14,814 nucleotides of DNA from Shimia_B sp038527375 (lineage in GTDB: Bacteria > Pseudomonadota > Alphaproteobacteria > Rhodobacterales > Rhodobacteraceae), in assembly GCA_038527375.1 (NCBI GenBank), contig JBCBFU010000067.1, positions 1-14,814 of the forward strand. Direction: 5' to 3'. This document shows positions 1-7,097 of this stretch, in pieces (the stretch's first letter is position 1; the number at the start of each line of letters is the position of its first letter). The notes under the pieces are model-generated. The model was not told the origin of the DNA. It saw only the letters and a list, made by a program, of their open reading frames with translations, and did not search any database. A program made the translations under genes and the position numbers.

Positions 1-900
1 GAGGCGCTGACCCTGTCGCCCGAGGCAGCCCAGCGGATGGAGGCCCTGTGCAGTGGCGCGGGCGATGCCGCACTCGAAAACGCCGTGAACCAGTGGATCG
101 TGGGTGAGACCGGGAAGGTCCGCGAAACCGTCGATGCCGCCCTCGCCGCCTACCGCTTCAACGACGCGGCCAATGCGCTTTATGCCTTTGTCTGGGGCAC
201 CGTCTGCGACTGGTACGTGGAATTCGCCAAGCCGCTCTTGCAAGACGACGCGACCGCGCCTGAAACACGCGACACGATGGCCTGGGTCATCGACCAGTGC
301 CTGATCCTGCTGCATCCCATCATGCCCTTCATCACCGAAGAGCTTTGGGGACAGAGCGAGCGCGACCGGATGCTCGTCCACGCCCAATGGCCGACCTATG
401 GTGCGGATCTGGTGAACGCCACGGCGGATGCCGAAGTCAATTTCGTGCGGCAACTGATCGAAAACATCCGCTCTGCGCGCGCGCAAATGAACGTCCCGGC
501 CTCGGCCCGGGTGCCGCTGGTGGCAACGCATACGGATGCCGTGGGTGCGGCCGCGATCAAGACGCATTGGCCCCTGATTGAGCGCATGGCGCGGGTCGAC
601 AGTATCGAGACCGTGGGCGAGATGCCCAAGGGTGCCGTCACGGTCGGCGCGCCGGGCTGCACGTTCGGGATGCCCTTGGCCGATCTGATCGACATCGCCG
701 CCGAGAAGGCGCGGCTCGAGAAATCGGTCACCAAGCTCGACAAGGAAATCAAAGGCTTGGAAGGTCGTGTGAACAACCCGAAATTCGCAGCCTCCGCCCC
801 AGCGGAGGTCGTGGAAGAGGCGCGCGCGAACCTTGCGGAACGCACCGACGACCGCGCCAAACTGACCGACGCGCTCGCCCGTCTGGCCGAGATCGACTGA
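1..900 (+). CDS. valS: Valine--tRNA ligase, C-terminal part (5' end outside window)
   Basis: The frame is open from base 1 and ends at TGA 898-900, giving the last 299 residues of a class I aminoacyl-tRNA synthetase that charges tRNA-Val in the cytoplasm. The catalytic HIGH/KMSKS core lies before the window. What is visible is the helical anticodon-binding domain, with the family-typical stretch around bases 289-350 (LLHPIMPFITEELW). After it comes a C-terminal coiled coil at about bases 700-895, rich in Lys, Glu and Leu heptads (AEKARLEK, LDKEIKGLEGR, NPKFAASAP). That coiled coil is the ValRS tail that contacts the tRNA elbow. The first Met in the fragment (base 37) is internal and not the real start. 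The gene ends 24 bases before the convergent mini-protein at 925-1086. In related Alphaproteobacteria valS usually lies next to a popZ-type gene; here the candidate is about 10 kb away. Identification is secure. Confidence 0.96.
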   Translation, partial: EALTLSPEAAQRMEALCSGAGDAALENAVNQWIVGETGKVRETVDAALAAYRFNDAANALYAFVWGTVCDWYVEFAKPLLQDDATAPETRDTMAWVIDQCLILLHPIMPFITEELWGQSERDRMLVHAQWPTYGADLVNATADAEVNFVRQLIENIRSARAQMNVPASARVPLVATHTDAVGAAAIKTHWPLIERMARVDSIETVGEMPKGAVTVGAPGCTFGMPLADLIDIAAEKARLEKSVTKLDKEIKGLEGRVNNPKFAASAPAEVVEEARANLAERTDDRAKLTDALARLAEID

Positions 901-924
901 CCCGAGAGAGCGGTTTCGCTGTCC

Positions 925-1086
925 CTAGGGCAGCGGAACCCACGTATCGATGGCGCGCATGGCGCGCGCGCTTTTGTCATAGACTAGACGCAGAACGTAT
1001 TTGCCCCGCGCAGGTGACAGGCCCACGCGCAGGCCTGCGGCGGCCGTCCCCGCGGCCAGTCCTTTCAGGAAATCCCGGCGCTCCAT
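925..1086 (-). CDS. 53-residue mini-protein with twin-arginine (Tat-like) N-terminus
   Basis: A short gene reading from ATG at 1086 to TAG at 925. It is supported by a near-perfect Shine-Dalgarno, AAAGGAGGG on the minus strand (bases 1091-1099), with the GGAGG core 5 bases before the ATG. The protein starts MERRDFLKGLAAGTAAAGL: Arg3-Arg4 followed by Asp-Phe-Leu-Lys fits the Tat consensus RRxFLK, and a weakly hydrophobic Ala/Gly stretch follows to about residue 23. The remaining ~28 residues are basic with a beta-like segment (KYVLRLVYDK) and end WVPLP. There is no Cys and no domain I recognise. If exported and cleaved near SPA (residues 24-26), the mature peptide would be only about 27 residues. 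It converges on valS (24-base gap) and diverges from the HisC-like gene (84 bases to its ATG). Function unknown; it could be a remnant of a longer Tat protein, but the strong ribosome site argues that it is translated. Confidence 0.6.
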   Translation of the reverse strand: MERRDFLKGLAAGTAAAGLRVGLSPARGKYVLRLVYDKSARAMRAIDTWVPLP

Positions 1087-1170
1087 TGCACCCTCCTTTG
1101 GTTAGGGGGGCGTAAGATCGCAATTCAGGGGCTGGCGCGGAAGGGGAAATTCGCTAAACCCTTGCCCGTC

Positions 1171-2325
1171 ATGACAAATGCTACCGATCCCCGCCTGACC
1201 GCCCTCACTGCCAGCCTGCCCGCGACCGTCCCCTTCGTGGGCCCGGAAACGCAGGAGCGCGCCCGTGGTGCCCGGTTCGACGCCCGGCTGGGGGCCAACG
1301 AAAACGGGTTTGGCCCCTCCCCCCGCGCGATCCTTGCCATGGCCGAGGCCGCGCGCGATGCGTGGCAATATGCCGATCCCGAAAGCCATGACCTGCGGCA
1401 CGCCTTGGCCGCCCATCACGGGATCGACGCCGCGCATATTCAGATTGGCGAAGGCATCGACGGGCTGCTGGGGTATCTCGTGCGGCTTCTGGTGGCGCCG
1501 GGGGATGCGGTCGTGACCTCGGACGGGGCCTATCCGACCTTCAACTACCACGTGGCAGGCTATGGCGGCGTGCTGCACAAGGTGTCCTATCGGGACGACC
1601 ACGAGGATCCGGAGGCGTTGATTGCCAAGGCGCGCGAGGTCGGGGCCAAGCTGATCTACCTCGCCAACCCGGACAACCCCATGGGCACGTGGTGGCCCGC
1701 AGACGTGATCGAACGCGCCATCGCCGCGGTGCCTCAGGGCTGCCTGCTGGTGCTGGATGAGGCCTATATCGACACCGCACCGGACGGGACTGCCCCGGCG
1801 CTGGACCCGACCAGCCCGAATGTCATCCGCATGCGCACATTTTCCAAGGCCCACGGGCTGGCAGGTGCGCGCGTGGGATATGCCATCGGCTGCGCGCCGC
1901 TCATCGCGGCCTTTGACCGGGTGCGCAATCATTTCGGCATGTCCCGCATCAGCCAGGCCGGTGCGCTGGCGGCGCTGCGGGACGGCGCACATCTGCAATC
2001 CACCTGCACGGCCATCGCCCGCAGCCGGGCGCGCATCGCGGATATCGCCGCGCAGGCCGGGCTCCGCGCGCTGCCATCGGCCACGAATTTCGTCGCGATT
2101 GATTGCGGCCAGGACGGGGATTTTGCACGCGACGTGCTATCAGACCTGATCGCCGCCGGCGTCTTTGTGCGCATGCCCTTCGTGTCCCCGCAGGACCGCT
2201 GCATCCGCGTCAGCTGTGGCCCCGAGCCCGAGATCGCGGTCTTCGCCCAAGCGCTTGGCCCCGCACTGGCGGCAGCGCGTGCCAAGCGGGAGGCGCGGCA
2301 CGCGAACGCCCAGCCCGCCGGCTAG
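1171..2325 (+). CDS. PLP-dependent aminotransferase, histidinol-phosphate aminotransferase (HisC)-like
   Basis: A fold-type I, class I/II aminotransferase of 384 residues, a usual HisC length. Visible signatures, numbered from ATG 1171: the N-terminal substrate/cofactor segment LGANENGFGPSP; the NP-x-NP-x-G loop as NPDNPMG (Asn166); DEAY with Asp196 and Tyr199 for the PLP ring; and the Schiff-base lysine Lys226 in SKAHGLAGARVGY, with the phosphate-binding Arg234. The reaction would be transfer of an amino group between glutamate/2-oxoglutarate and histidinol-phosphate, or a related (possibly aromatic) substrate. The start is uncertain: an in-frame TTG at 1162 would add three residues, and neither start has a convincing Shine-Dalgarno (GGAAGGGG lies at 1138-1146). 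No his genes adjoin it, so it may be a HisC paralogue rather than the histidine-pathway enzyme. CobD-type threonine-phosphate decarboxylase shares this fold and is a less likely alternative. It is followed after 61 bases by a co-directional micro-protein. Confidence 0.85.
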   Translation: MTNATDPRLTALTASLPATVPFVGPETQERARGARFDARLGANENGFGPSPRAILAMAEAARDAWQYADPESHDLRHALAAHHGIDAAHIQIGEGIDGLLGYLVRLLVAPGDAVVTSDGAYPTFNYHVAGYGGVLHKVSYRDDHEDPEALIAKAREVGAKLIYLANPDNPMGTWWPADVIERAIAAVPQGCLLVLDEAYIDTAPDGTAPALDPTSPNVIRMRTFSKAHGLAGARVGYAIGCAPLIAAFDRVRNHFGMSRISQAGALAALRDGAHLQSTCTAIARSRARIADIAAQAGLRALPSATNFVAIDCGQDGDFARDVLSDLIAAGVFVRMPFVSPQDRCIRVSCGPEPEIAVFAQALGPALAAARAKREARHANAQPAG

Positions 2326-2386
2326 GCACAAATTTCGATTGGCAAGCCATCCATCCGTGCTAGCCTCCTTGGCGCGGAGGACGGAA

Positions 2387-2566
2387 ATGAGCGAAAAGTT
2401 CGTACCCAAGCGGGTCGAAAACTACACCAATGCCTTTCTCGTGTCGGCAGGGATGCTGACCTTCTTTTCGCTCTGGGTGCTTGCCGCCGCCATCGGGTTC
2501 ATCGGCATGGTAGTGACGGCCGTGGCCATCGACACTGTCCTGAAAGTCATTGGCGGGCGAAAGTAG
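2387..2566 (+). CDS. 59-residue membrane micro-protein, unknown function
   Basis: Reads from ATG 2387 to TAG 2564-2566 behind a strong Shine-Dalgarno (GGAGGA at 2376-2381, 5 bases from the start). Residues 1-14 are polar (MSEKFVPKRVENYT). Residues 15-50 are almost continuously hydrophobic (AFLVSAGMLTFF, LWVLAAAIGFIGMVV), enough for one long or two short membrane helices with a Gly-rich turn near 37-40. The tail is basic and ends GGRK. By the positive-inside rule the tail is probably cytoplasmic. I do not recognise a characterised family; similar tiny membrane proteins are commonly annotated as hypothetical in this order. It lies 61 bases after the HisC-like gene, and its stop is only 5 bases from the stop of the convergent class V aminotransferase. 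A 5-bp GC-only inverted repeat (CCTCC 2364-2368, GGAGG 2376-2380) includes the ribosome site and could limit translation if it is transcribed. Confidence 0.72.
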   Translation: MSEKFVPKRVENYTNAFLVSAGMLTFFSLWVLAAAIGFIGMVVTAVAIDTVLKVIGGRK

Positions 2567-2571
2567 CCGGG

Positions 2572-3768
2572 TCAGGCCCCTGCCAGAACCCGAGCCGCCG
2601 CCGTTACGCCACCGGGCCTATGCGTGATACCGGTGGCAATCATCCCCGCCTCGATCACCGACAGCCCACCCAGCACCATGTGCGGGTTGAGGTGCCCCAT
2701 GTGCCCGATCCGAAAGAACCCGCCCGCGCCCGGTTCACCCGGCTCGACCATGCCCAGCCCGATTCCCAACGTCACACCGCCTTGGGTTTCGCACCACGCG
2801 CGCAGCGCGTCAGCCTCGGGCGGGGCGGTGCGCACGGTCGTGACAGCCGTCGACCGCAGCGCGGGGTCGGCAATGTTCATGCGAACATCACCCTCCTGCC
2901 CCCAGTGATCGAGCGCGGCCCAGACCGCGCGCGCAAAGGTCGTATGGCGCTCCCAAACAGTCTCCAGCCCCTCTTCCTGGATCATATCGAGCGCTTCGCG
3001 CAGCCCGTACAGGTGGTGGGTGGGGGCCGTGCCATCGAAATACTGATAATACATCTCGGGATCGGCGCGCAGCGTCCAGTCCCAGTAATGTGTCACGCAG
3101 TTTGCGCTTTCGCGGGCCTTCGCCGCGCGGTCGTTAAAGAAAACGAAGCCCAGACCCGGGGGCGTCATCAGCCCCTTTTGGCAGCCCGCGACCATCACAT
3201 CGACGCCCCATGCGTCCATCTCGAACCGGTCGCAGCCAAGGCAGGCAATGCAGTCCACCATCAAAAGCGCCGGATGCCCCACGCGGTCCAGACACTGGCG
3301 CAACGCGGGGATGTCGTTCTTGACGGATGTCGAGGTATCCACCTGCACGGCCAGAACGGCCTTGTAAGCATGGCCGGTATCGGCGCGCAGCGCGTCCTCC
3401 ATCCGCGATATGTCGATGTCCGACTGCTTGCCGTAATCGACGATATCGCACTCCACACCCATCATCCGCGCCATATCGGCCCACCCGTGGGCAAACCGCC
3501 CCGTGGCCAGCACCAGAACCTTGTCGCCCCGCGACAGCGTGTTGGCCAGCGCTGCCTCCCACGCGCCGTGGCCGTTGGAGATGTAAATCGCCACATTGTG
3601 ATCGGTGCGCGCGACGGCCTTAAGGTCAGGCACCAGCGAATGGGTCAGCTCCACCAACTCGCCCGCATAGATATTCATCGAAGGGCGGTGCATCGCGCGC
3701 AGGACCCGGTCTGGCGTGACCGAGGGACCGGGGATGGCGAGGTACTGACGACCATGGGCAAGCGACAT
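2572..3768 (-). CDS. Class V aminotransferase, serine/alanine--glyoxylate aminotransferase type
   Basis: A 398-residue PLP enzyme reading from ATG 3768 to the stop at 2572. The start is set by AAGGAG on the minus strand (bases 3777-3782), 8 bases upstream, although the open frame runs on further. The N-terminus GRQYLAIPGPSVTPDRVLRAM is typical of the AGXT/SgaA group. Other marks are the PLP-phosphate site SNGHGAWEAAL, the Asp-containing VDCIACLG, and the Schiff-base Lys198 in GCQKGLMTPPGLG. The C-terminal FRIGHMGHLN segment carries the substrate-binding Arg. Expected activity is amino transfer from serine or alanine to glyoxylate in the cytoplasm, linking photorespiratory-type C2 metabolism, glycine and hydroxypyruvate. 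The precise donor cannot be read from sequence, and phosphonate or aspartate donors occur in the same fold. It is divergent from the phosphatase operon, and a plausible promoter lies at 3799-3827. Confidence 0.87.
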   Translation of the reverse strand: MSLAHGRQYLAIPGPSVTPDRVLRAMHRPSMNIYAGELVELTHSLVPDLKAVARTDHNVAIYISNGHGAWEAALANTLSRGDKVLVLATGRFAHGWADMARMMGVECDIVDYGKQSDIDISRMEDALRADTGHAYKAVLAVQVDTSTSVKNDIPALRQCLDRVGHPALLMVDCIACLGCDRFEMDAWGVDVMVAGCQKGLMTPPGLGFVFFNDRAAKARESANCVTHYWDWTLRADPEMYYQYFDGTAPTHHLYGLREALDMIQEEGLETVWERHTTFARAVWAALDHWGQEGDVRMNIADPALRSTAVTTVRTAPPEADALRAWCETQGGVTLGIGLGMVEPGEPGAGGFFRIGHMGHLNPHMVLGGLSVIEAGMIATGITHRPGGVTAAARVLAGA

Positions 3769-3798
3769 ACCAAAGGCTCCTTCACGTGGCTTGATCCG

Positions 3799-3827
3799 CA
3801 GGTATGTCACAGGTGGAGGGAGGTCAA
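3799..3827 (-). promoter_or_regulatory. Candidate sigma-70 promoter for the class V aminotransferase
   Basis: On the minus strand, TTGACC (bases 3822-3827) is separated by exactly 17 bases from TACCTG (3799-3804). This predicts a start near 3791 and a leader of about 23 bases that includes the AAGGAG ribosome site. The -35 matches 5 of 6 consensus bases; the -10 is weak, as is common in GC-rich Alphaproteobacteria. Confidence 0.4.
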
Positions 3828-3870
3828 ACGGCGCGCGGGTGCAACGCCGCCCTGCGGCCAAGCGCAAACC

Positions 3871-3899
3871 TTGTATCCGCAAGAGGCGCGGAATAAATA
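3871..3899 (+). promoter_or_regulatory. Candidate promoter for the phosphatase/ABC exporter operon
   Basis: TTGTAT (3871-3876), a 17-base spacer and TAAATA (3894-3899) lie 43 bases before the phosphatase ATG. This is the only AT-rich patch (GGAATAAATAGG) in the 174-base divergent spacer. Both boxes are imperfect, so this is a positional guess supported mainly by local base composition. Confidence 0.3.
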
Positions 3900-3942
3900 G
3901 GCGCGACCGCACGATGCGGACGCCAGGCGGGACGATCCCAAC

Positions 3943-4638
3943 ATGTTTGCACAGTTCTATGACCGCCTGCGCCAGTGGGACCGCAAAGCCCGCCGGTCCT
4001 TTGGCCGCGATCTGTCGACGCCGCGCGGGCGTCTTGCGGCGCATGTGCATTTCAACCTGTTTGACCACGCGTGGCTGCGCCACCTCTGGACAAATTTCTA
4101 CGAGGTCGCGCCGGGCATCTATCGGTCCAACCAGCCGGGACCGGGGCGGATCGCGCGCTATGCGGATATGGGGATCAAGACGCTCGTGACGCTGCGGGGC
4201 ACCTCCGATCAGCCCCATTACCAATTGGAAAAGCGCGCGGCAGAGGCCCATGGCCTCACGCTCCTTGCGGTGGAACTGGGGGCGCGGCACGCGGCGCCCC
4301 GGGACGAATTTCTCAAGCTGTTCGATATCTTCCGCGACGCAGAGCGCCCCATCTTGCTCCATTGCAAATCCGGTGCGGATCGCGCGGGTCTGGTGTCCGT
4401 GCTCTATCTGCTGTGGTCCGGGCACAGCGTGGAAGAGGCGCGCAGCCAACTGTCGTTCAAATACCTGCACCTCAAATCGACCAAAACGGGCATCCTCGAT
4501 CATATCCTCGACGTCTATGCAGATGCGCAGGCCCAGACGGGCATCGACATCGAGACATGGTTCAAGACCTGCTATGAACCCCACCAGATGACCCGCGATT
4601 GGAAGGGGCAGAAGGCCGCAGGCGATGCAAAAGGTTAA
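3943..4638 (+). CDS. Cys-based dual-specificity/tyrosine phosphatase family protein
   Basis: A 231-residue protein with the CX5R catalytic loop of Cys-dependent phosphatases: HCKSGADRAG with nucleophile Cys141 and phosphate-binding Arg147. Upstream it has the family-typical strand GIYRSNQPGP (residues 58-67) and the segment IKTLVTLRG (78-86). Asp121 in the APRDEF segment is a possible general acid. There is no signal peptide or membrane helix, so it should be cytoplasmic, although the N-terminal ~45 residues are basic and aromatic and might lie on the membrane. Its last 14 bases overlap the start of an MsbA-like exporter (4625), implying translational coupling and a joint task. Substrates in this fold include phosphotyrosine, phosphoinositides and phosphatidylglycerophosphate (PTPMT1-type). 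Given the exporter, a lipid or lipid-A-related phosphate is a reasonable inference, not shown by the sequence. The Shine-Dalgarno is weak. Confidence 0.85.
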   Translation: MFAQFYDRLRQWDRKARRSFGRDLSTPRGRLAAHVHFNLFDHAWLRHLWTNFYEVAPGIYRSNQPGPGRIARYADMGIKTLVTLRGTSDQPHYQLEKRAAEAHGLTLLAVELGARHAAPRDEFLKLFDIFRDAERPILLHCKSGADRAGLVSVLYLLWSGHSVEEARSQLSFKYLHLKSTKTGILDHILDVYADAQAQTGIDIETWFKTCYEPHQMTRDWKGQKAAGDAKG

Positions 4639-6370
4639 CGCTGACACCGATCGTGCGCGCACGGGCTGGCTTTGGCGGCACTACGGGCGCAAGCGTCTGG
4701 GCTGGATCATCGTGGCGATGCTGCTTATGTCCGTTGAGGGCAGCGCGCTGGCTGGCGTCAGCTATCTCATGCAGCCGATGTTTGATGATGTGTTCATCGG
4801 CGGCTCGCGCAGCGCGATGGCGACCGTGGGCTTTGCGATCCTCGGGATTTTCCTCTTTCGCGCGGTGACGATGGTGGCGCAGCGCACGCTGACCGCATGG
4901 CTGGCCCAAGACGCCACCGGCGAGATGCGCAATGATCTTTTGGATCACGTCATGACGCTCGATGGCGATTTCCACAGCGTGCATGGCCCGGGCTACCTGA
5001 TGCACCGCATTCAGGGCGATGTGGCCGGCGTGATCTCCAGCGCGCAGAACATCGCGCTTGGGATCGGGCGGGACATGGTCTCTCTGGTGCTGCTGTTCGG
5101 CGTGGCCTTCTCCACCGACCCTCTCTGGACCGTGATTGCCCTTGTGGGCGTGCCCTTGCTCATCCTTCCGTCACTGGTGATCCAACGCTTTATCCGACGC
5201 AAATCGCGCGACGCGATGGAGGTCAGCGCCCGCATGAACCTGCGTCTGGATGAAATCCTGCACGGGATCATGACCATCAAGATCAACCGTCTGGAGCAAT
5301 TTCAGGCCAAACGCTTTGCCGACATGAACGTCACACGCGTCCGGGTCGAGACAGTGTCAGAAAGCGGTCGCGCGATGATGCCGGGCCTCATCGACGTCAT
5401 CACGGGCATCGGATTTCTGGGTGTGCTGATCTACGGCGGGGGTGAGATCATCTCGGGCGAAAAGACCGTGGGCCAATTCATGAGCTTCTTCACCGCCATG
5501 GCCTTGGCCTTTGACCCCCTCAGACGTCTGGGGGCGCTGTCGGGCATCGCCCAGACCATGGCCGCCGGGCTGGAACGCGTGATCGAGATCGTGAACACCG
5601 ACCCCAAATCGCTGGAGCCCACGGACCCGCAACCGATCGCGCCCGGCGACATCGTGATCGACGACCTGCACGTGATCTATGGCGAAAAGCACGCACTCGA
5701 TGGGCTGTCGATGGTGGTCCCCGCGGGTCAGACGGTGGCGCTTGTCGGGGCCTCGGGCGCTGGCAAAAGCACGGTGTTCAACGCGCTCACCCGGCTCAGC
5801 CCCGCGGCGAAGGGTACGATCACCATCGGGGGCACCGAGATTTCCCGGGCCGCCCTCGCCGATCTGCGTGCGCTCTTTTCCGTGGTCAGTCAGGACGCGC
5901 TGCTCTTTGACGAGGATCTGCGCGCCAATATCATCCTCGGTCAGTCCTATTCACAGGATGAAATCGACACGGCCCTGCGCGCGGCCAACGCGTCAGAATT
6001 TGTGGCCCAGCTTCCCAAGGGTCTCGACAGTCCGGCGGGGCCGCGCGGCTCGAACCTGTCGGGCGGACAGCGCCAGCGCATCGCGATCGCGCGCGCCCTG
6101 CTGCGCAATGCCCCGATCCTGCTGCTGGACGAGGCGACATCGGCGCTCGATGCCAAGTCGGAAAAAGCCGTGCAGGCGGCGCTCGACACGCTGGCAAAGG
6201 GGCGCACGACCATCGTTATCGCCCACCGCCTGTCGACCATCCGCAACGCGGACAAGATCGTGGTCATGGATCACGGCAAGGTCGTGGAAACAGGCACCCA
6301 TGACAGCCTTTTGGCCGCCAACGGGGCCTATGCGGCCCTGCACGCGCTTCAGTTCCGGGACGAGGTGTAA
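4625..6370 (+). CDS. MsbA-like ABC exporter (fused permease and ATPase half-transporter)
   Basis: A 581-residue half-transporter, close to the length of E. coli MsbA (582), that would work as an inner-membrane homodimer. Six hydrophobic helices fall at about 25-48, 65-88, 142-163, 167-187, 252-275 and 283-305. The nucleotide-binding domain follows: Walker A GASGAGKS (375-382, Lys381), signature LSGGQ (478-482), Walker B ILLLDE (498-503) with Glu503 as catalytic base, D-loop SALD, and H-loop His534. All key residues are intact. The family exports lipids (lipid A core), peptides or drugs by alternating access. Coupling to a phosphatase (14-base overlap) and closeness to a glycosyltransferase favour an envelope lipid or glycolipid substrate. 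Whether it is the essential lipid A flippase or a paralogue cannot be decided here. Its last 22 bases overlap the 3' end of the convergent glycosyltransferase. Confidence 0.9.
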   Translation: MQKVNADTDRARTGWLWRHYGRKRLGWIIVAMLLMSVEGSALAGVSYLMQPMFDDVFIGGSRSAMATVGFAILGIFLFRAVTMVAQRTLTAWLAQDATGEMRNDLLDHVMTLDGDFHSVHGPGYLMHRIQGDVAGVISSAQNIALGIGRDMVSLVLLFGVAFSTDPLWTVIALVGVPLLILPSLVIQRFIRRKSRDAMEVSARMNLRLDEILHGIMTIKINRLEQFQAKRFADMNVTRVRVETVSESGRAMMPGLIDVITGIGFLGVLIYGGGEIISGEKTVGQFMSFFTAMALAFDPLRRLGALSGIAQTMAAGLERVIEIVNTDPKSLEPTDPQPIAPGDIVIDDLHVIYGEKHALDGLSMVVPAGQTVALVGASGAGKSTVFNALTRLSPAAKGTITIGGTEISRAALADLRALFSVVSQDALLFDEDLRANIILGQSYSQDEIDTALRAANASEFVAQLPKGLDSPAGPRGSNLSGGQRQRIAIARALLRNAPILLLDEATSALDAKSEKAVQAALDTLAKGRTTIVIAHRLSTIRNADKIVVMDHGKVVETGTHDSLLAANGAYAALHALQFRDEV

Positions 6371-7041
6371 GCGCGGGCCAAGGCCTCGGGCGCTGCGCCC
6401 AGCCGATACCGGGTCATAAGCCACAGATTTCGCGCGCCGCGGCGCACCCAGCCGTCGCGGAGGTAGCGATCGGCCCCCGTGCGCGCGATGTGACCCATGG
6501 GGTGCGGCTTTGCCACCCCGCGAAGGCGCCGCATGATCGCGACATCCTCCATCAACGGCTGATCGGGAAATCCGCCCGCCGCATCGTAGTGGCGGCGCGA
6601 AATCAACAGCCCCTGATCGCCATAAGGCAGCCCGAAGGCGCGGCTGCGCAGGTTGGCCCAACGCGCCACCCATGCGGGCGCCAGCCCTTGTGCGCGAAAC
6701 CGAAGCCAGAAATAGCCGGGCGTGCCGCGCTGCATGGCCGCCTTCACCGCCTCGGCCCAGCCGGGATCGGGCCGCGTGTCGGCGTGGAGGAACAAGAGCC
6801 ACGCGCCCTTGCTGGCCTCGGCCCCGGCGCGCAGCTGGCCACCCCGCCCCGGGGCGCAAGTCACAACCTCCGCCCCCCAGGCATCCGCCACCGACGCTGT
6901 CGCGTCTTCCGAGCCGCCATCGACCACGATCACCTCGCGCAACAGGTTCTCCTCAACCCCTTCCATCAAGCTCAGAAGCGTGGACGCAAGATCGCTCTCG
7001 GCATTCAGGGTGGGAATGATGATGCTCAGATGTGCAGGCAC
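6349..7041 (-). CDS. Family 2 glycosyltransferase (TIGR04283-like)
   Basis: A 230-residue GT-A fold enzyme starting at GTG 7041, chosen because GGAG on the minus strand (bases 7048-7051) sits 6 bases upstream and the conserved family start (HLSIIIPTLNAE) follows at once. Marks: nucleotide-sugar loop VVDGGSEDAT (39-48), the compact DXD-equivalent FLHADTRPD (Asp88), the GRGGQL turn, and the later YGDQGLLISR and MEDVAIMRRLR segments of the acceptor side. The family is often found with radical-SAM/selenodomain or hopanoid/carotenoid-type clusters and usually has no membrane segment; none is clear here. Donor and acceptor are unknown. The gene converges on the ABC exporter and overlaps it by 22 bases, and diverges from ygfZ with a 56-base spacer. 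It may take part in the same envelope pathway as the exporter, but it is not in the same operon. Confidence 0.86.
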   Translation of the reverse strand: MPAHLSIIIPTLNAESDLASTLLSLMEGVEENLLREVIVVDGGSEDATASVADAWGAEVVTCAPGRGGQLRAGAEASKGAWLLFLHADTRPDPGWAEAVKAAMQRGTPGYFWLRFRAQGLAPAWVARWANLRSRAFGLPYGDQGLLISRRHYDAAGGFPDQPLMEDVAIMRRLRGVAKPHPMGHIARTGADRYLRDGWVRRGARNLWLMTRYRLGAAPEALARAYTSSRN

Positions 7042-7097
7042 TCGTGTCTCCGTGTCAGGCGTCCTATATGACCAGAAGCAGCAATAGGGGAAAGCCC

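Noticed and set aside
901..924. AGCG-GTTT-CGCT hairpin as a terminator between valS and the mini-protein
   Set aside because: Only four pairs and no T-tract on either strand.
1102..1998. 298-codon minus-strand frame opposite the HisC-like gene
   Set aside because: Shadow frame of a certain aminotransferase gene, with no domain or ribosome site.
3769..4662. Upstream extension of the class V aminotransferase frame on the minus strand (to 696 codons)
   Set aside because: The extension is antisense to the phosphatase gene and Arg-rich. The family N-terminus and a good ribosome site place the start at 3768.
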